This document shows, piece after piece, positions 1 to 13,100 of a DNA stretch of 64,000 nucleotides. Under the pieces are notes generated by a model. It did no database searches, had not been told where the DNA came from, and was given only the letters and a program-made list of their open reading frames with translations. Where the stretch lies: positions 1,080,586 through 1,144,585 of the forward strand of contig JANPWX010000009.1 in the NCBI GenBank assembly GCA_024734555.1. Reading direction: 5' to 3'. Position 1 is the first letter of the stretch. Each line of letters starts with the position of its first letter. The DNA is from Trochalopteron elliotii. Taxonomy: Eukaryota; Chordata; Aves; Passeriformes; Leiothrichidae. The translations under genes were made by a program, and so were the position numbers.

Positions 1-575
1 GCACTGCTCAAAAAAAGTTATGTTAAACTCAGTTCTTGGTCTGATGGTTTAGAATTTGGCCTATGCTTCCCCTTCAACATTCAAAAGCAGCTTGAGAGGT
101 AATTTGTTTTTTTAGAAGACCAATCTAAAACTTTTAGGTGAAAACAGTTACAATGCCAATAATCATCATTATAGGATTAGATGGAATAACAACTTGTCTG
201 CATCCTGTATTTTCTAAAAAAAGCCCCACCTCCGCTAATTTTTTGAAAAATACCTCTTTCAGATGCCACTTATTACAAAACTAAAATGTCTTCAGTGCTT
301 GAAAGAATCAAAATCAAGTCTGATTATTGTATTATCAGGTGGGGTTTACTTCTTAATCAGTATACTTTGAAATAATAATTAGAAAAGAAATCACAGTTAC
401 ATTTTGTTGACAGTCCTTACTCTCCACTCCTAAAAGTCAGTGTGAAAGACAGAATAGCTCAGACACATCACAGAGTAGGCAAGCAAGACAACTGCAGTGT
501 TTCACATTTCAGTCTTTATTTTCCCTCATATACATCAAAGGAGTTGCTTCAGAGCACGTACACTGGATGCATTAC
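1..575. other. Start of the intron after exon 45
   Basis: AT-rich sequence following the exon 45 donor in the direction of transcription. No feature recognised. Confidence 0.6.
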
Positions 576-731
576 CTTTGTCAGATTGCTTAGAGTAAGA
601 TACTGAGAAGACAACTGAGACACTCTGCGCATAAAGCTTTTGCTGACAGCTTGTTCTTCCCACAGCTGCTGAGCTTTCTCTTTTAGCCTGTTGAGCTGAT
701 GCTCGTGGCAGCTTATTTCCTCAAGGACAGA
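576..731 (-). CDS. SYNE1: SYNE1 window exon 45 (last in window)
   Basis: 156 nt, phase 0 at both ends. It starts SVLEEISCHEHQLNRLKEK and ends QYLTLSNLTK. The acceptor is CTTTACAG and the donor AAAG|GTAATG. The spectrin-repeat helix segment is strongly conserved with mammalian nesprin-1, where the matching text is SVLEEIHCYEPQLNRL. Splicing continues to an exon beyond the left edge of the window. Confidence 0.95.
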
Positions 732-3700
732 CTGTAAAGCACAAGCACAGTAATAATAAGAGTGGGTGCAAGAAAGCAGGAAATAGAAAAGCATGAAGGT
801 GCCATGAAAAATAGAAGTGACATATGGCAGGCTTGCTGAGAAAGGCACACCATACGGTTACAGCAATGGAGCAGCATGTCACCAGAAATGTGGAGATGCA
901 AAACTTGACGGAACAGGATCATCAACAGCAAACCTCAAAAACAGTTCCCATCTTATTTAGAGGTCAGGACGCTAGAATGATTAAGCTTTTGTAAGTTGCC
1001 AATGAGGCCAGGAGGATGGGATAGGAAGGTCTAGCTGTGTTAAGAACCCCTAAAAGTCACCTGCAGCTTTTGCTGTTCTCTCCTCTTGGAAGGAAGATCA
1101 TGGAGCCGACTGCTACTTCCTTGTACTATCTTCTCAGTTGTGGTCAGCCACTCCTGCAGAGGCTCAGCACTTGCTTCAAAGTCCTTCATCTGGATCTTTA
1201 AGTTCTAGAAAGGAATGCAAATTTCAATGAATAGTCCCAGTGCACTCGACATAACTAATTCACACGACACAGATCAAGCACACAAAAAGGATATATAATT
1301 GTAGGCAAATTATACACAAGTCTTCAAATAAATTACATCAGCTCTGCCTGTTACTATCCCACAGACAGCAAAACAAAAGTTTGATAGGGCACACTTCTAA
1401 AAAGCAAAATGGAAGCAACAATGTACTACACAGCTGGAAGGAGGCTAAAGCAAATTTCTTTTGATTGGATAGCTTTACAGATGTTATGACTTAATCTAAT
1501 CCCAATTCATGTAACTAAGGCAGTGTGAATAAAAGCTAATTTGGGCTATGAGTTATCTAATATCTTAATTCAGTCATTCACAGTGACCCCTTCTTATATG
1601 GGGTGCCACTGTTTCTAGGCAATGTCTAAATTCAGCCCAGTCCTGGGTAACACTTCTGATTATTTTATTTTTTAGAGTAAAATTTTGGCCATAAGAAAGT
1701 GCATTAAAGGCATATGAAGGCATTCTTTTAAGGCCTGCATACTTTTCTTGTAGGCTTATTCTGCATTATTTAATAAAAGAGCATCTGAAATAACTCATGT
1801 GGAATATAAACCTGAACAGCATAACTCTTGTGCCCTAGTTATTTTTATGTATTTTTCCCCCCAGACATATTTAGTTTTCTTTTCAGCTACATCCGTATCA
1901 ATTAAACATCCTAACGAAAAACATAGCCTATGAGACTGAAAAATGCTTGACTCAAAAAGACTAACCTCTGAGATCATCCTCTTTCCATGGCAAATGAGAT
2001 GAAGAAAGCCTTTGCTAGCGGAAAATTTTCTTTGAAATGCTTTCCTACATAATGCATTATGTGTATTTAAACTTTTTCTCACCTGTCTGGGCACCATTGG
2101 TTTGAAACAAGAATGCCCAGAAACTTTAATTCTCCTCTGCTGTGCAGGAAATTTCAGATGAGACCTTTTGACCCTAAAACCTATGACCTTAAAAAATTTA
2201 TGATTTTAAGAAATTCACCACATACTGGTTGAATTGTGAGCACTGAACAGAGAAAGGCACTGGCATTTACTTAAAAAGTTGCTCAATTAAATAAGTACAT
2301 TTCACCTATTTGCAGTAAGAGAGACAACATTTACACACTCTACTGGGACTATTCAATAAGCAGCTGTGTCAGAAACCTGTACTAAAACAGTTTTTCAAAA
2401 AGAAAATGTGTTTTAGTAACCCGGTACATTTGATGAGACTACTGAATTTCAGCATCTGCTATCTTTGATTCTGAACAACACCCTTTTGCATGAAACACGC
2501 CACTTTAAGTAAAATCAGGTCATAAAGATAGCAGAAGTAAACAAAAGTAAAATGCAAGCAGAATAAGACTTCTTGAAAACATCTACTTCTTAGTTCTGTC
2601 ACACAGTAAACACTCACAGCTATACACAAAATCTAAACTGTGCTGTTTGAAACAGAAGTTAAGAGGAAATGTAGATCCAATCTTTCCTCACTGTGACTGG
2701 TTCAATACCTCCAATGCAGATTTCTTCTGGTGGAGTGTGGTGATAAAATTTTTCCAATCTTCTTTAGCAGCAGCAGATTTGTCCTGGATAACTTTAGCCT
2801 TTTCCTCTGGTAAAACAGAGCACAGTAGTTCTCCTTTGGATGCCACCAGGTTTAGCTTTTGTTGCCCATTCTCACTTTCTGATAAGAATTCCTAAAAATA
2901 GTAATAAAAAAGCTAATTGGTGAACTTTGGGTCCCTATAAAGTCAAGCTGCTAGAAAACTTATCAATGATGAGAGTTTACTGTTTCTGCTTGTTAACATG
3001 CTAATGTATCTTTCAGTAAATTCATTTCAATATTGTTTGTATTGATGGGACTTACAAATAACAGATAACAGCCACTTGATCCGGAAATGAAAGTGTCTGA
3101 ATAATGTATATATTAAGATGCTAGGGTTACCTGTATTTTCTGTATTTTCTGAGACAATTGCCAGTGATTTAGTTGGGTATTATATTCCCTTAAATATCCC
3201 TAGTACAGAAAGTGATAAAAATTTCATTTCAGGGAACCATTATCCTGGACAGACATAACACAGGGGCTCCCTCAGAGGTACACACTGGACCAAATCCCTG
3301 CCCATGGGCAAGCTCCACCTATGCTGGACTTGCCATGAGCATGTGCTGGTGTGGGCTGAGGCTCAGAACCTGACCAATGTCCAACCTGTGTGATTAATGC
3401 CCCTGTATGCTTAATTTACCAGCCCTATTTAGAAGTATTTTTCTTCACAGAAATCTTGCACAGTGCTGGTGTGCAAGAAGTGTGTGGAAAAACAAAGGTG
3501 CAAGAATTATACAGAAATGTAGGGAAAGAGAAAGATTTTAAAATTCCAATTTATTGGGATAATCTCTTTGTAACTTCTTATTATTAAAATCTTTGTGAGC
3601 ATTTAGGACTCAAAGAAATTTAGTAGTCTTATATAGAAATATTTTAAACTGTTACTATCATGATTATGTAATACACATAATCATTAGGTTACACCCATGC

Positions 3701-6700
3701 TCAGGAGTAATAGGCTTGATGCCAAAATTATTAGGTCAGGTTCTGATTCTGTGTTACACTAGAGGTCTTAGTGGAGAATGCAAAGGGTCTGTTAACTTCG
3801 AGATACTGGGGACTATAAATTCTGGCTATATTAACATGAAACATATTGGTGACTTAATGATGCAAAATGTGCTAACAGGCAGAATGTTAACTTTCAAGAA
3901 AAACAAAATTTTAGATGTATACAGGTTACCAAGACATCTTTAGAAGTCCTAAAGCAGTCCAAATAAAGTTTATTTCACCTAAGGCAGCTTTCACACAGAA
4001 CAATGTTTTACATTATGGAGGGGCTGTAGTGATTACAAAGAAAAAGAAAAAAAAATCCACTGTTGAAAAAACCTCACCCTTGCCAAAACATTTATATTTA
4101 ACATAAAAAATTACCAGGACTTTTTGCCCTTCTGAAGATATTCTCAACATGGTGCAGTCAAATATTTGATATATCAAGACAGCATTATTTGGGCTTTTAA
4201 GTAAACCACTTAAGCAAGGGAAAGTGACTACACCAAAATGAGGAAGAAGTGATTTGGCTTTTGGTGTTTTCTGAGAAACAGATACGAATTTCTTCTGTTA
4301 TACTATCTATAAAGGTGTAACAGCATTATTAAATAATTCTCATTTTGTTATTTTCAGTTAAAATGAGAGTTATATTCTATTAATAAATTCTTGATCTTCA
4401 ACTGATCTATTAAAATATACTTTCAACTGTCATTCCTTTCCACAGAACTGTTTGGGCTTATTTTAGTTTTATGTGAAAAATACTCTTTTTAAATACCTGC
4501 TCACACTGCATATAATTTAACTCTGCTCTTGAACCATAAGGGCTCCACTTCCATACAAGACGAAAAACATTCACATAATTGTGAAATAACTCCAGGTACT
4601 AAGACTCGATTCTGGTATCGTTCTGATTTTACAGTACCGTCCCACCCAAACCGCATTTTTTTCCCATTGTAAAAAAGAAACAGACAAGGAAAACTATTAT
4701 GACACATAACTACTCACAAACTGTAGCCCAACAGTTAAACTACACAAAATAGAAAAACAAAAATGTTTATTTTTTTGCAATGAGTCACTTTTAGTGTTAA
4801 CAGTAACAACATTTAAAAAAGCAGTAATTAATCAAAGAAATAAATCTGAGCTGTACATGAAATTGATTTGGTCTCCCTTAGACTAGTATTTTACTCCTAT
4901 AAAGTTACCTGTATTTTCTGCAGACTTGCTGAAGCTTCACTGATGTTTTGAGGCACGTCAAAGCATTTGGCAGTGGTGACTCTTGCATTGACCAGCCACT
5001 GCTGAAAATCCCTGAAAGCCATCCGAAATCTTTGCTGCAGGATCTGCTCTTTGCTCTGACATCCTTTTGTAGCTTGCAGGCAGAGGCTGGGTTTATCACA
5101 TCAAGGAAGAAGAAGAAAGCGAGGGAGGGAGGAAAGGCAGGACTCTGTTAGGTGACAATGCTATTATTCTGTTCTCTGAAACACAATGGTAAGGGTAGGT
5201 TAACCTGGATTCCTCCTACCAAATTTAACTTAACTGAGGCACCAGGAAATCCATTAGAAGCTTTCAGTTCTCAAAAGTGAAGCATGTAAATTGGGACATA
5301 GCTGTCACAGATATGACAGGTACAAGTGTTTCCAGAGAGTGACTCAGTGCACCTAAGCATCAATGTATTCTGCAAGCCTCTTTCTCTCTCTAGGGAGAGG
5401 GCACAGGACTACAGTGAATAAATTCTAACTTCTGTGGCTCTGTTAAATCCACAAGGTTATAAAGAATCAATCTGAGTCATCAAATCCTCCTGCAGCGACA
5501 GAAACCAGAAGCTGTAACCTCCTCCAAGAAACAACAGGACCTTCTGCCTGAAATGCAGGTGTCACACTCCAAAGTAAATCAGAGTGACCTGAGAAAAGGC
5601 AAGAAAGCAAGCAAATGCTACCTTCCATAGCTAGTTCCTGTTTCAAAAAATCAACTAAACAAATAAGAATAATCTGAAGGAAAAAAGGAAGAAAAATATC
5701 TGAACTTGCTGGTATAGGTCATTCTCCTTCAGACAAGTAAGACATACTGCTACCTCACTGTTTTACAAGGACTCTGTAATACGTCAGGTATAGATGTACA
5801 TTTCATTTCAGCTGAGTTTAGTGGCATAGCCTGGCTTTGAGAAAAAAAAACCCAAAAAATCAAATTACTACTTTGTATAACTTTTGTTGACACCAAAATC
5901 AAAATAATGATTCTAACTATTGCATATATCTGTCTCTAGTTCTAAAATTCTAATTAATGGTTCCCTAAAAGACAGCTCATCCTCTCCCCACCTCCCCACA
6001 ACATTAACTCTAAACAAGATGAATGCATACCTGTTATACTCTTTAATCAACCCTGAAACCTTTGAAGAATGAGTACTTAAATCCCTGGAAAATCTACAAA
6101 GATCATTCAACTGAGTTTTGATCTCATCTGTCATTTGTTCAGATTTTAACAGAGCATCCAATGTTTCCTGTTAAAACAAAATAAATGAAAAAGATTGGTG
6201 AGTAAATATAAAAAAAAAAACAAACCCACAACTTTTAAATCAAAGTTTATCAGAATTTAAATTAATTCATTTATGATCTATAAGTTTATTTTCAGGAGTA
6301 TTTTAGCAGTCAAGTCTACAGTACCTTATTTGAAATTATGAGCTTCTAGAGATCAAATTTCTGGATGCCTCAACTTCCTTAGCTCAAAATGTTCATGAAG
6401 CCCATTTTAAGAAACAAATTTCATTCTAATAAATGAGCAACAGTATTATCAAGTACCTGTACACATATAAAAGCACATACATTCAGAGAATAGCAAATTA
6501 TATGAGTTTATATAAATACAATTATCCTGTTGCCTTGAGTTTAACAGGCTCAATTAAAATTTTTGAGTTCTATCCAGAAAGCAAATTTATGCACAAAGCT
6601 TTTTCACAGCTTCAACTCTTTTCACAGATGACTTCATAATTTAAAAGTACAGCTGCTCACAATCCTGTGAGAGTAACTGGGTTACTGCCTGTCATTGATG

Positions 6701-7124
6701 CACTGGAATGGTTCTTGGAGACAGCTAAGCCAACAACAACAAAAAAGAGATTTTGTTGGGTTGGTTTGCATCACAGGGAGAGGTGTGACAAGTACTTCAA
6801 CAAAAACAGTGCTTGATGATGTCCACAGCATCTCCACTGTAGAATCCTGCCAGCTACTCCAGCCCAGTGAGCAGTCCAGACTTGGCTCCTTGCCTCACTA
6901 GGAACAAAATTCTTCAAACATTCCTCTCAGACTAACAGCAGAGGTTCTGCAGTCTAGGCAGACCAGAGCATTTGGCATGTACAGAATAGTTTGGCTAAAG
7001 TGCCAGTCTGGAAGAAACTTACAATATAAACTTGAGAAACAGATCATATGAAGGTGAAGATAGATTTGAACAGGGAACTGGAAGTGGGAGACAATGATGT
7101 CCCCAAAACATATTTCTGAAGATG

Positions 7125-7155
<31 letters not shown>

Positions 7156-10100
7156 GTATACATATATATTCAGAAGGAAGAAATGAGGATGATTGAAAAT
7201 ATATATAGCAAGCAGTTCAGCACAAAATTGAATGTTCAGGAAAAGTACAAATGATATTCTGCTGCAGCAGATTTTCAGGACTCCCCTCATTTACTTTATT
7301 CACTATCATATTATGGACGACCTTTGAGCCACTCATATACCAGAAATCTCTTCAATCATGATTAACAGATACTTGAAATAGTCACTTGCTTCAATGCCTT
7401 ATAAAGTAGCATTTGAAAAGTAATTATGTAAGAGCAATAATGCTTAGAAAAAAACCCTGAACTACTTTTTGCTTACGTTACATTACATTAAACTACTGAA
7501 ACCATTCTTTTGGAAAGCATTAGAAGTAACACCATAATGGACATTACCTAAACACAGGAGGTCACAAATTGCCAAGGGCAGGAATCACCATAAAGAATTG
7601 CTAACAGCCCCTTTTTTATGTAAAGAAAGCATCTCTTAAGACTAATACAAGGTTAGAACTGACTGTTTTCAACACAGTTTTTCAGTTTCAAATAACCTAC
7701 CTCAAAAACTACTAAGAGGTTATTGATTACGTACAGCCTCAGGCATAGCCTAGTAACAAATAAGAGCAAAACAAGGTAAATTTGACTATGGCATTTTTCC
7801 ATACAGTGATATCACTGTTGCAGCCATTTGGATTTAATATTGAATCTGACAATTACAAAAATAATTTGCTGAATTCCAAGCACAAAATCTGTGGCTTTAA
7901 TGCTGCACATACCTAAGGGAACACAGCTTCAGTACAACAGAGTAGCAGAATGATCTTGCTAAATCTGCGAATTAGGAAATGCATTTTTAATTTGTGGCCT
8001 TGGATAACATGGCAACAGAATCACTGTGATACAACAGAAATGGAAACTGCAGTGCTATTTTACATTCACAATAGGGCCTTTCCCTAGGGTGCAAAAAATG
8101 GGAAGATTACTGTCACATTTCCTCTAACTATAAATAAAATTACATAGTGGGGCTATGCAAGTTACCTCATGAGATGCTTCTGCATCTTCCTCATTAGCCA
8201 AAGTTTGCAAATGTCTAACCTAAACAAAGACTTTCAGTAGACCTTACATACACCTTACATAGAAAATGCATATTATATATACTACTAATAAAAGCAAAAT
8301 CCCTTGAATTTAATACTTCTTCATTTATGAAATAAAAAATGCCTGGTGTGTTGATAACAATCCCATGTCTTCCTTTCCTTTTTAAAAACACATATGTATG
8401 GAACACTTTGCATATTTGTACAATTATTTGCTTCATCCTAATGCCCTCTTTGTTACTCCTACAGACATATAATGGCACTCAAGCTGGCAGGTTTCATAAA
8501 CCAATGCAAGGAATTCTGTGAAACAGGAAGCCACAGAAACAACTTGGCACGGACCCTGCACAAGGAGATTAATAATCTCAGTTCAAATAAAGGTGTTCTG
8601 GATTTTTTTTGAACATGACTTCAGCCAAGGGGTCAGAAAGCAGGCAGTACACATCTCTCTCCCTCTACTGAAACTGCTTTATTACAATGTTACACTGAAA
8701 GAGAAATACTGTGTATCTTTCATCAACATGTGTGGTTCATTGTGGTTGAGATACTTACAAACATGTATCTAGATTGTTGCAAATATGTAAATATATTTAC
8801 ATGGAGGGGTTGTGATACATACATGGGGAATTTTTTCTAGGAGACAACCAGGAACAGAAACAACCTCTAGTTCTCTAAATTCTACTGCATTCCAAAGCAA
8901 AGCAATTAGCAATTAGATCCTTTTCCAGATTAACTTCTTTAAATATTGGACAAGATCTCAACGTGCATAACGTAGAGGATATTTCAAGAAAGGGAAAGTA
9001 TAAGCCAAATACCTTCCTGACAAATTTTCATGGCTCCAGTTTCTTACTTGGCTTTTAGGAAAAGCTTCACATTTCCTCCATCAAATGCTACTCTGGCTCG
9101 AACCACTGAGCAACTTGGAAGTGCAGCCCGGAGCCGGTGTGCCAGCTCCTTGGCTTCCTCCCAGGGGCAAGCTCTGGGTTTAACACCTAAAATCCAGGCA
9201 GCGTTTGCTAAGCCTGGTAGGGCACAGGCCAAGGGGAGGGACGTCTTCTGCCAACACCGCTCGCCGTGATCGCAGTAACACAAAGAGTTTGGGAAGTCGG
9301 GGTGTCACGGAAATACCTTCTGCAAGTATTGATTTCATGATGTACTTGATAGTCCCGCCTGGCGGAAGTTTCCTGCCCGCGGCGACCACACATCTACGGC
9401 GGAAAAGCCGCTAGGAAAAGAGACATGCCCTTACTTTCTCCTTGCGCCAGCTCTCCACCACCTCGGCGTCCGTGCTGCGGCCGTCGGCGGGGGCCAGCCC
9501 CTGCGCCCAGACGGCCAGCTGCCCTCCGAGCCGCTGCACTGCCTCCTCCAGCCGCCCGGCCTGCGCCGCGAACTCCCGCTCCGACAGGGCCATCTGGCTG
9601 AGCATGTCCCGCAGGCCGCCCTGGCTGCGGCGGGCGCTCTCCTCCCACTGCCGCCAGTCCGCCTGCAGCGCCTGCATCTCGGCCGCCAGCAGCTGGCACC
9701 CGCCCGCCGTCGTGCCGCGCCGGGCCGCCGGAGCCAGCGCCTCCACTCGGCTCAGCCGGCCCGCGCCGCTCTGCCGGGACTCCATNNNNNNNNNNNNNNN
9801 NNNNNNNNNNNNNNNNNNNNNNNNNNNNNNNNNNNNNNNNNNNNNNNNNNNNNNNNNNNNNNNNNNNNNAGCCCGGGGGGCGCGTCCCGGCCCGTCCCGT
9901 CCCCAGAGCCCCGCACCGCCCCGAGCCGCGGGTCCCTGACGGCAGCGATCCGGGAACCCCGGGGAGTAAAACCCAGTCAACAGCGTGCGGCCCTTGCGGG
10001 GATTGAACAGCAGTTCTGAAACTGTCTTCAGCTTTGGAGAGAAAGACAGGAAGAATGAACGTGTTTTAGATACGAAAAATATCTATTTAGGTTGAGATAC

Positions 10101-13100
10101 GGAACATAAAGACTTCGTTGTGATCTTTTTGCATAAGAAATGCTGGTGTGTAGCTGCTCGCAGCAGTCTCAAAAACACAGCTGCAGTTTTCAGCCTGCGT
10201 GTGAGCTGTGGTGTGCCAGAATTGATTGAACATGGTTTTTTCTGAGTATATGGTTTTGGTTTTGTTTTCAGAGCTAAATTCTTTCTATGGCGTCTTTTTT
10301 TCAATCTCACACATCTCATGCGTGTGAATCTTGGGAGCTTTCAGCTTAAGAAACTGGAGAATGTATGAATACCATCCCAAAGACTGCATGCTACAGTCAT
10401 GTTATTTCTTCTCTCGTTCATGTTATGAACTAGGCACTGCTAACTCCTCCCTTTCCCGTTTTACAGATCAGGAGTTTGAGCACAAAGGAGATTGAAAATT
10501 ACCCCAGAATGAGGAAAGAATCTGTAATTTGATCTTGGGGATCCTGAATTTTCATCTAGCATTCAAGTTCACTCTCCCACTCTCTCATATTTAGGAGCAG
10601 AGTAAAATGTTGCCAGCAGGAATATGTGAATGCAAACACCAGGCATGGGCAAAACATGTAGCCTGCTTTAGTGTTGAATTCAGGAATACGCAAATCTCTT
10701 AAGCACTCAGCTAAGAATAGGTACCAGGCTCGGGAGAGTATACACAGGGAGGCAACTGACTATTTCTACCATGTTTGAGGAGAACAATCCTTGTGCTGCT
10801 TTACAGATCTCCATTTTGTGCAAAGCAGGAAAGGTTGTCTCTGATTTAGACAATTCTGCTCATGGAGAAAGCATATTTGGGGATGAGGAAAGAGCAGAAT
10901 TCATTAATCAGCTAAGCCACATTCTTCTGTGATGCCACTGGGTTTCCGCTCTAGCAAATTGTTTCCATGTGTGCTGTGGTTAACTTAGGTCTGATTATAC
11001 TTTTACTCCATCTGTTAATATGAGAAGGGAGTCAAAAACAAAGCACAGCTTGGAAAGCTTGCTTTCAGCTCACTGAAATGTAATCACCATTTCAAGGAGG
11101 AAAGAGCAAGACCCCACAACTGTTTGACTGGGTTTTTATAAAGCATAGGGTGTGAATTGCAGAAGAAATCATGAATGCTCTCTTACATTGATTTTGGCCA
11201 GCTTTTTCTGTATAGCTGGTGTATCACCAGATGCATCTGACCAGCGGTGAAGCTCTTCCTTTGCAGAATGAAGCCAGTCTGTGAATTCATGCACAGCATC
11301 CAGATAAAGCAAATGATCTTTCACGATATCTTCCACTTTCCTCATTTTCTCCTATCAATCAGATGAAGAAAAAAAAAAAAAGACCATTAAAATAGTTAAA
11401 TACTATGCTGGCTTTAAGCATGCAGCGCTGGTTTGACTCCACAGCATGCATTTGAATAGTGAATAGGGTATAGCTTGTGGCATCAGAACCGAGTGCTACA
11501 CTGTAAAAAGTTTGGTTCAGTTTGGTCTGAACAAGGATTTTTTGCTGGAGAAGGAGCCTTCTGAAAATGGATACAAAAAAATACTTTAACACAGTCTAAT
11601 GTGTGGTTTAGTAGATATCAATGTTGCAGCTGTGTCACTCTGCCGTGCTTTTCCCAATACACCCCGGAGAGGGTCTTGCAGATCACCCATGAGCACTCTG
11701 AGGGTGCAGCACTGCCGCCAGAAACACAGCTCTTCCTTAGAAGTACCAAGTCTCTACAAATGCTAAGCAGAGTCATGGAGATGTCCCACAGGAAAACCAC
11801 AAACAAAAACTTTGGCTGTCCAAAAGTGTAAAATGATTTTATGGTGCTGAGTCCTATTTTGGCCATCACATCAGAAGTGGTGGCTGTCCCCAGCCACCTA
11901 CCCTGCAGTCCTGGAGGATGCTTTCCCTGACACTGACATGCAGCTGCTTCCTGGCTCCATCTTAGCTTTTTAATGTAAGCTTAGAGTGGGGTCAGTTTAT
12001 CTTACTGTGACACAGAGAAAGAGTACAGTGGTTGAAATTTGCCTTTGGCCTGACTGAGTAAACTTGCTGCTATATTCTTTTGAGATAACACTAACGAATG
12101 TTTATCAAAACTAACCAAAAGTGAAATGAGCTAATCAAATAGATTTTTACCCCTGTGCAGATACTCTAATCTAGATTGAAGTTTCTTGAAGCTAGTTTCA
12201 AACTAGACCACCTACAAATTAAACTCAGTTATTTTAAAGTTTGAGTAACTCAGCATACAACAAGTGCTATTAAAAAGTAAGTTAGATTAACAAGACCTAC
12301 TGTTCCCTCTGAAAATAATCATCTTAATCTCTCAGAATGTGTCATTGTCAACTAGACAATGCATAGTTACTAGCTAAACAAAGAAGACCTAAAGTAAATC
12401 CTCAAAGTTTTTATACCTTAATGCATTTTATGCAGCAACAGGGAAAGAAAAAGTCCACATGCACCTGACTCTAACCAAAACAGCCTCCTAGGGAAGCAAA
12501 AGACTCCTAGGAAAGGAAACCATGCATCCCTGTGCACATCGCTTACATCAAAATGTACCACCAGTACAAGGGGAGCATGGAGGCAAGGTGTTTCATGATC
12601 TGGCTGGCAGAAGGTCTCAGGGAGCTCACAAATTTTTCCTTAGAAACCAAACAGAATATCTGTATAGCATGTGCAGTGCTTAGTGGCTTGAAACACCACA
12701 AAATATGGGCATATATCGTTTTGACAATAGAATTTCTCTTTCTGACAATATGTTTCCTGCTCAGGGAGGCGTTTTATTCTTCCTTTTCTAAGTAAAGAAA
12801 AAAAAATGCTAGGAATGAATTAAAAGAATTAGATGAAAATGAATGTGTCAGAATATGAGAAATACTGTTGCATATAAGAAACTAGAAAGAAAATATATGG
12901 CCTTCACTTTTCCAAAAATATAATCATACCAATTTCAACTCTCAATACCATTTTTGTATTCCATTAAATTTTAGTAAATTATATTCAATGTCTTTATTAG
13001 ACTCAACTATACCAGAGAGAAGATTATTCACAGTCAATCCTTTAGTTACTAAAAAAATACAAAAATCAAAATTTTTTAGCTATATATACAAATGTCTAAA

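Larger units (their letters stand above)
9430..9980. promoter_or_regulatory. CpG-island-like block, possible internal promoter
   Basis: This block covers exon 40, the gap and about 110 bases of adjoining intron. It is very rich in G, C and CpG, whereas the introns on either side are AT-rich. Intronic CpG islands often mark promoters. An in-frame ATG with G at +4 sits at 9783-9785, so a transcript starting in the island could encode a shorter rod. The alternative is local GC-biased drift of an ordinary exon, and the sequence alone cannot decide between them. Confidence 0.45.

Noticed and set aside
1795..2097. 100-codon minus-strand open frame
   Set aside because: It is inside the intron between exons 43 and 44, with ordinary composition and no coiled-coil pattern; adding it would disrupt a junction that matches mammalian nesprin-1.
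6898..7290. 130-codon minus-strand open frame
   Set aside because: It includes a CATA microsatellite translated as a YVCM-type repeat, with no homology to the gene and no supporting splice sites.
9442..9939. Plus-strand 165-codon open frame across the gap
   Set aside because: It is the antisense shadow of GC-rich exon 40, where stop codons are rare; it contains the N run and has no domain-like content.
9870..9980. Continuation of exon 40 coding sequence upstream of the N run
   Set aside because: The frame is open only because of composition; the peptide (Pro/Gly/Arg-rich) does not resemble a spectrin repeat, and the rod sequence is already complete with exon 39.
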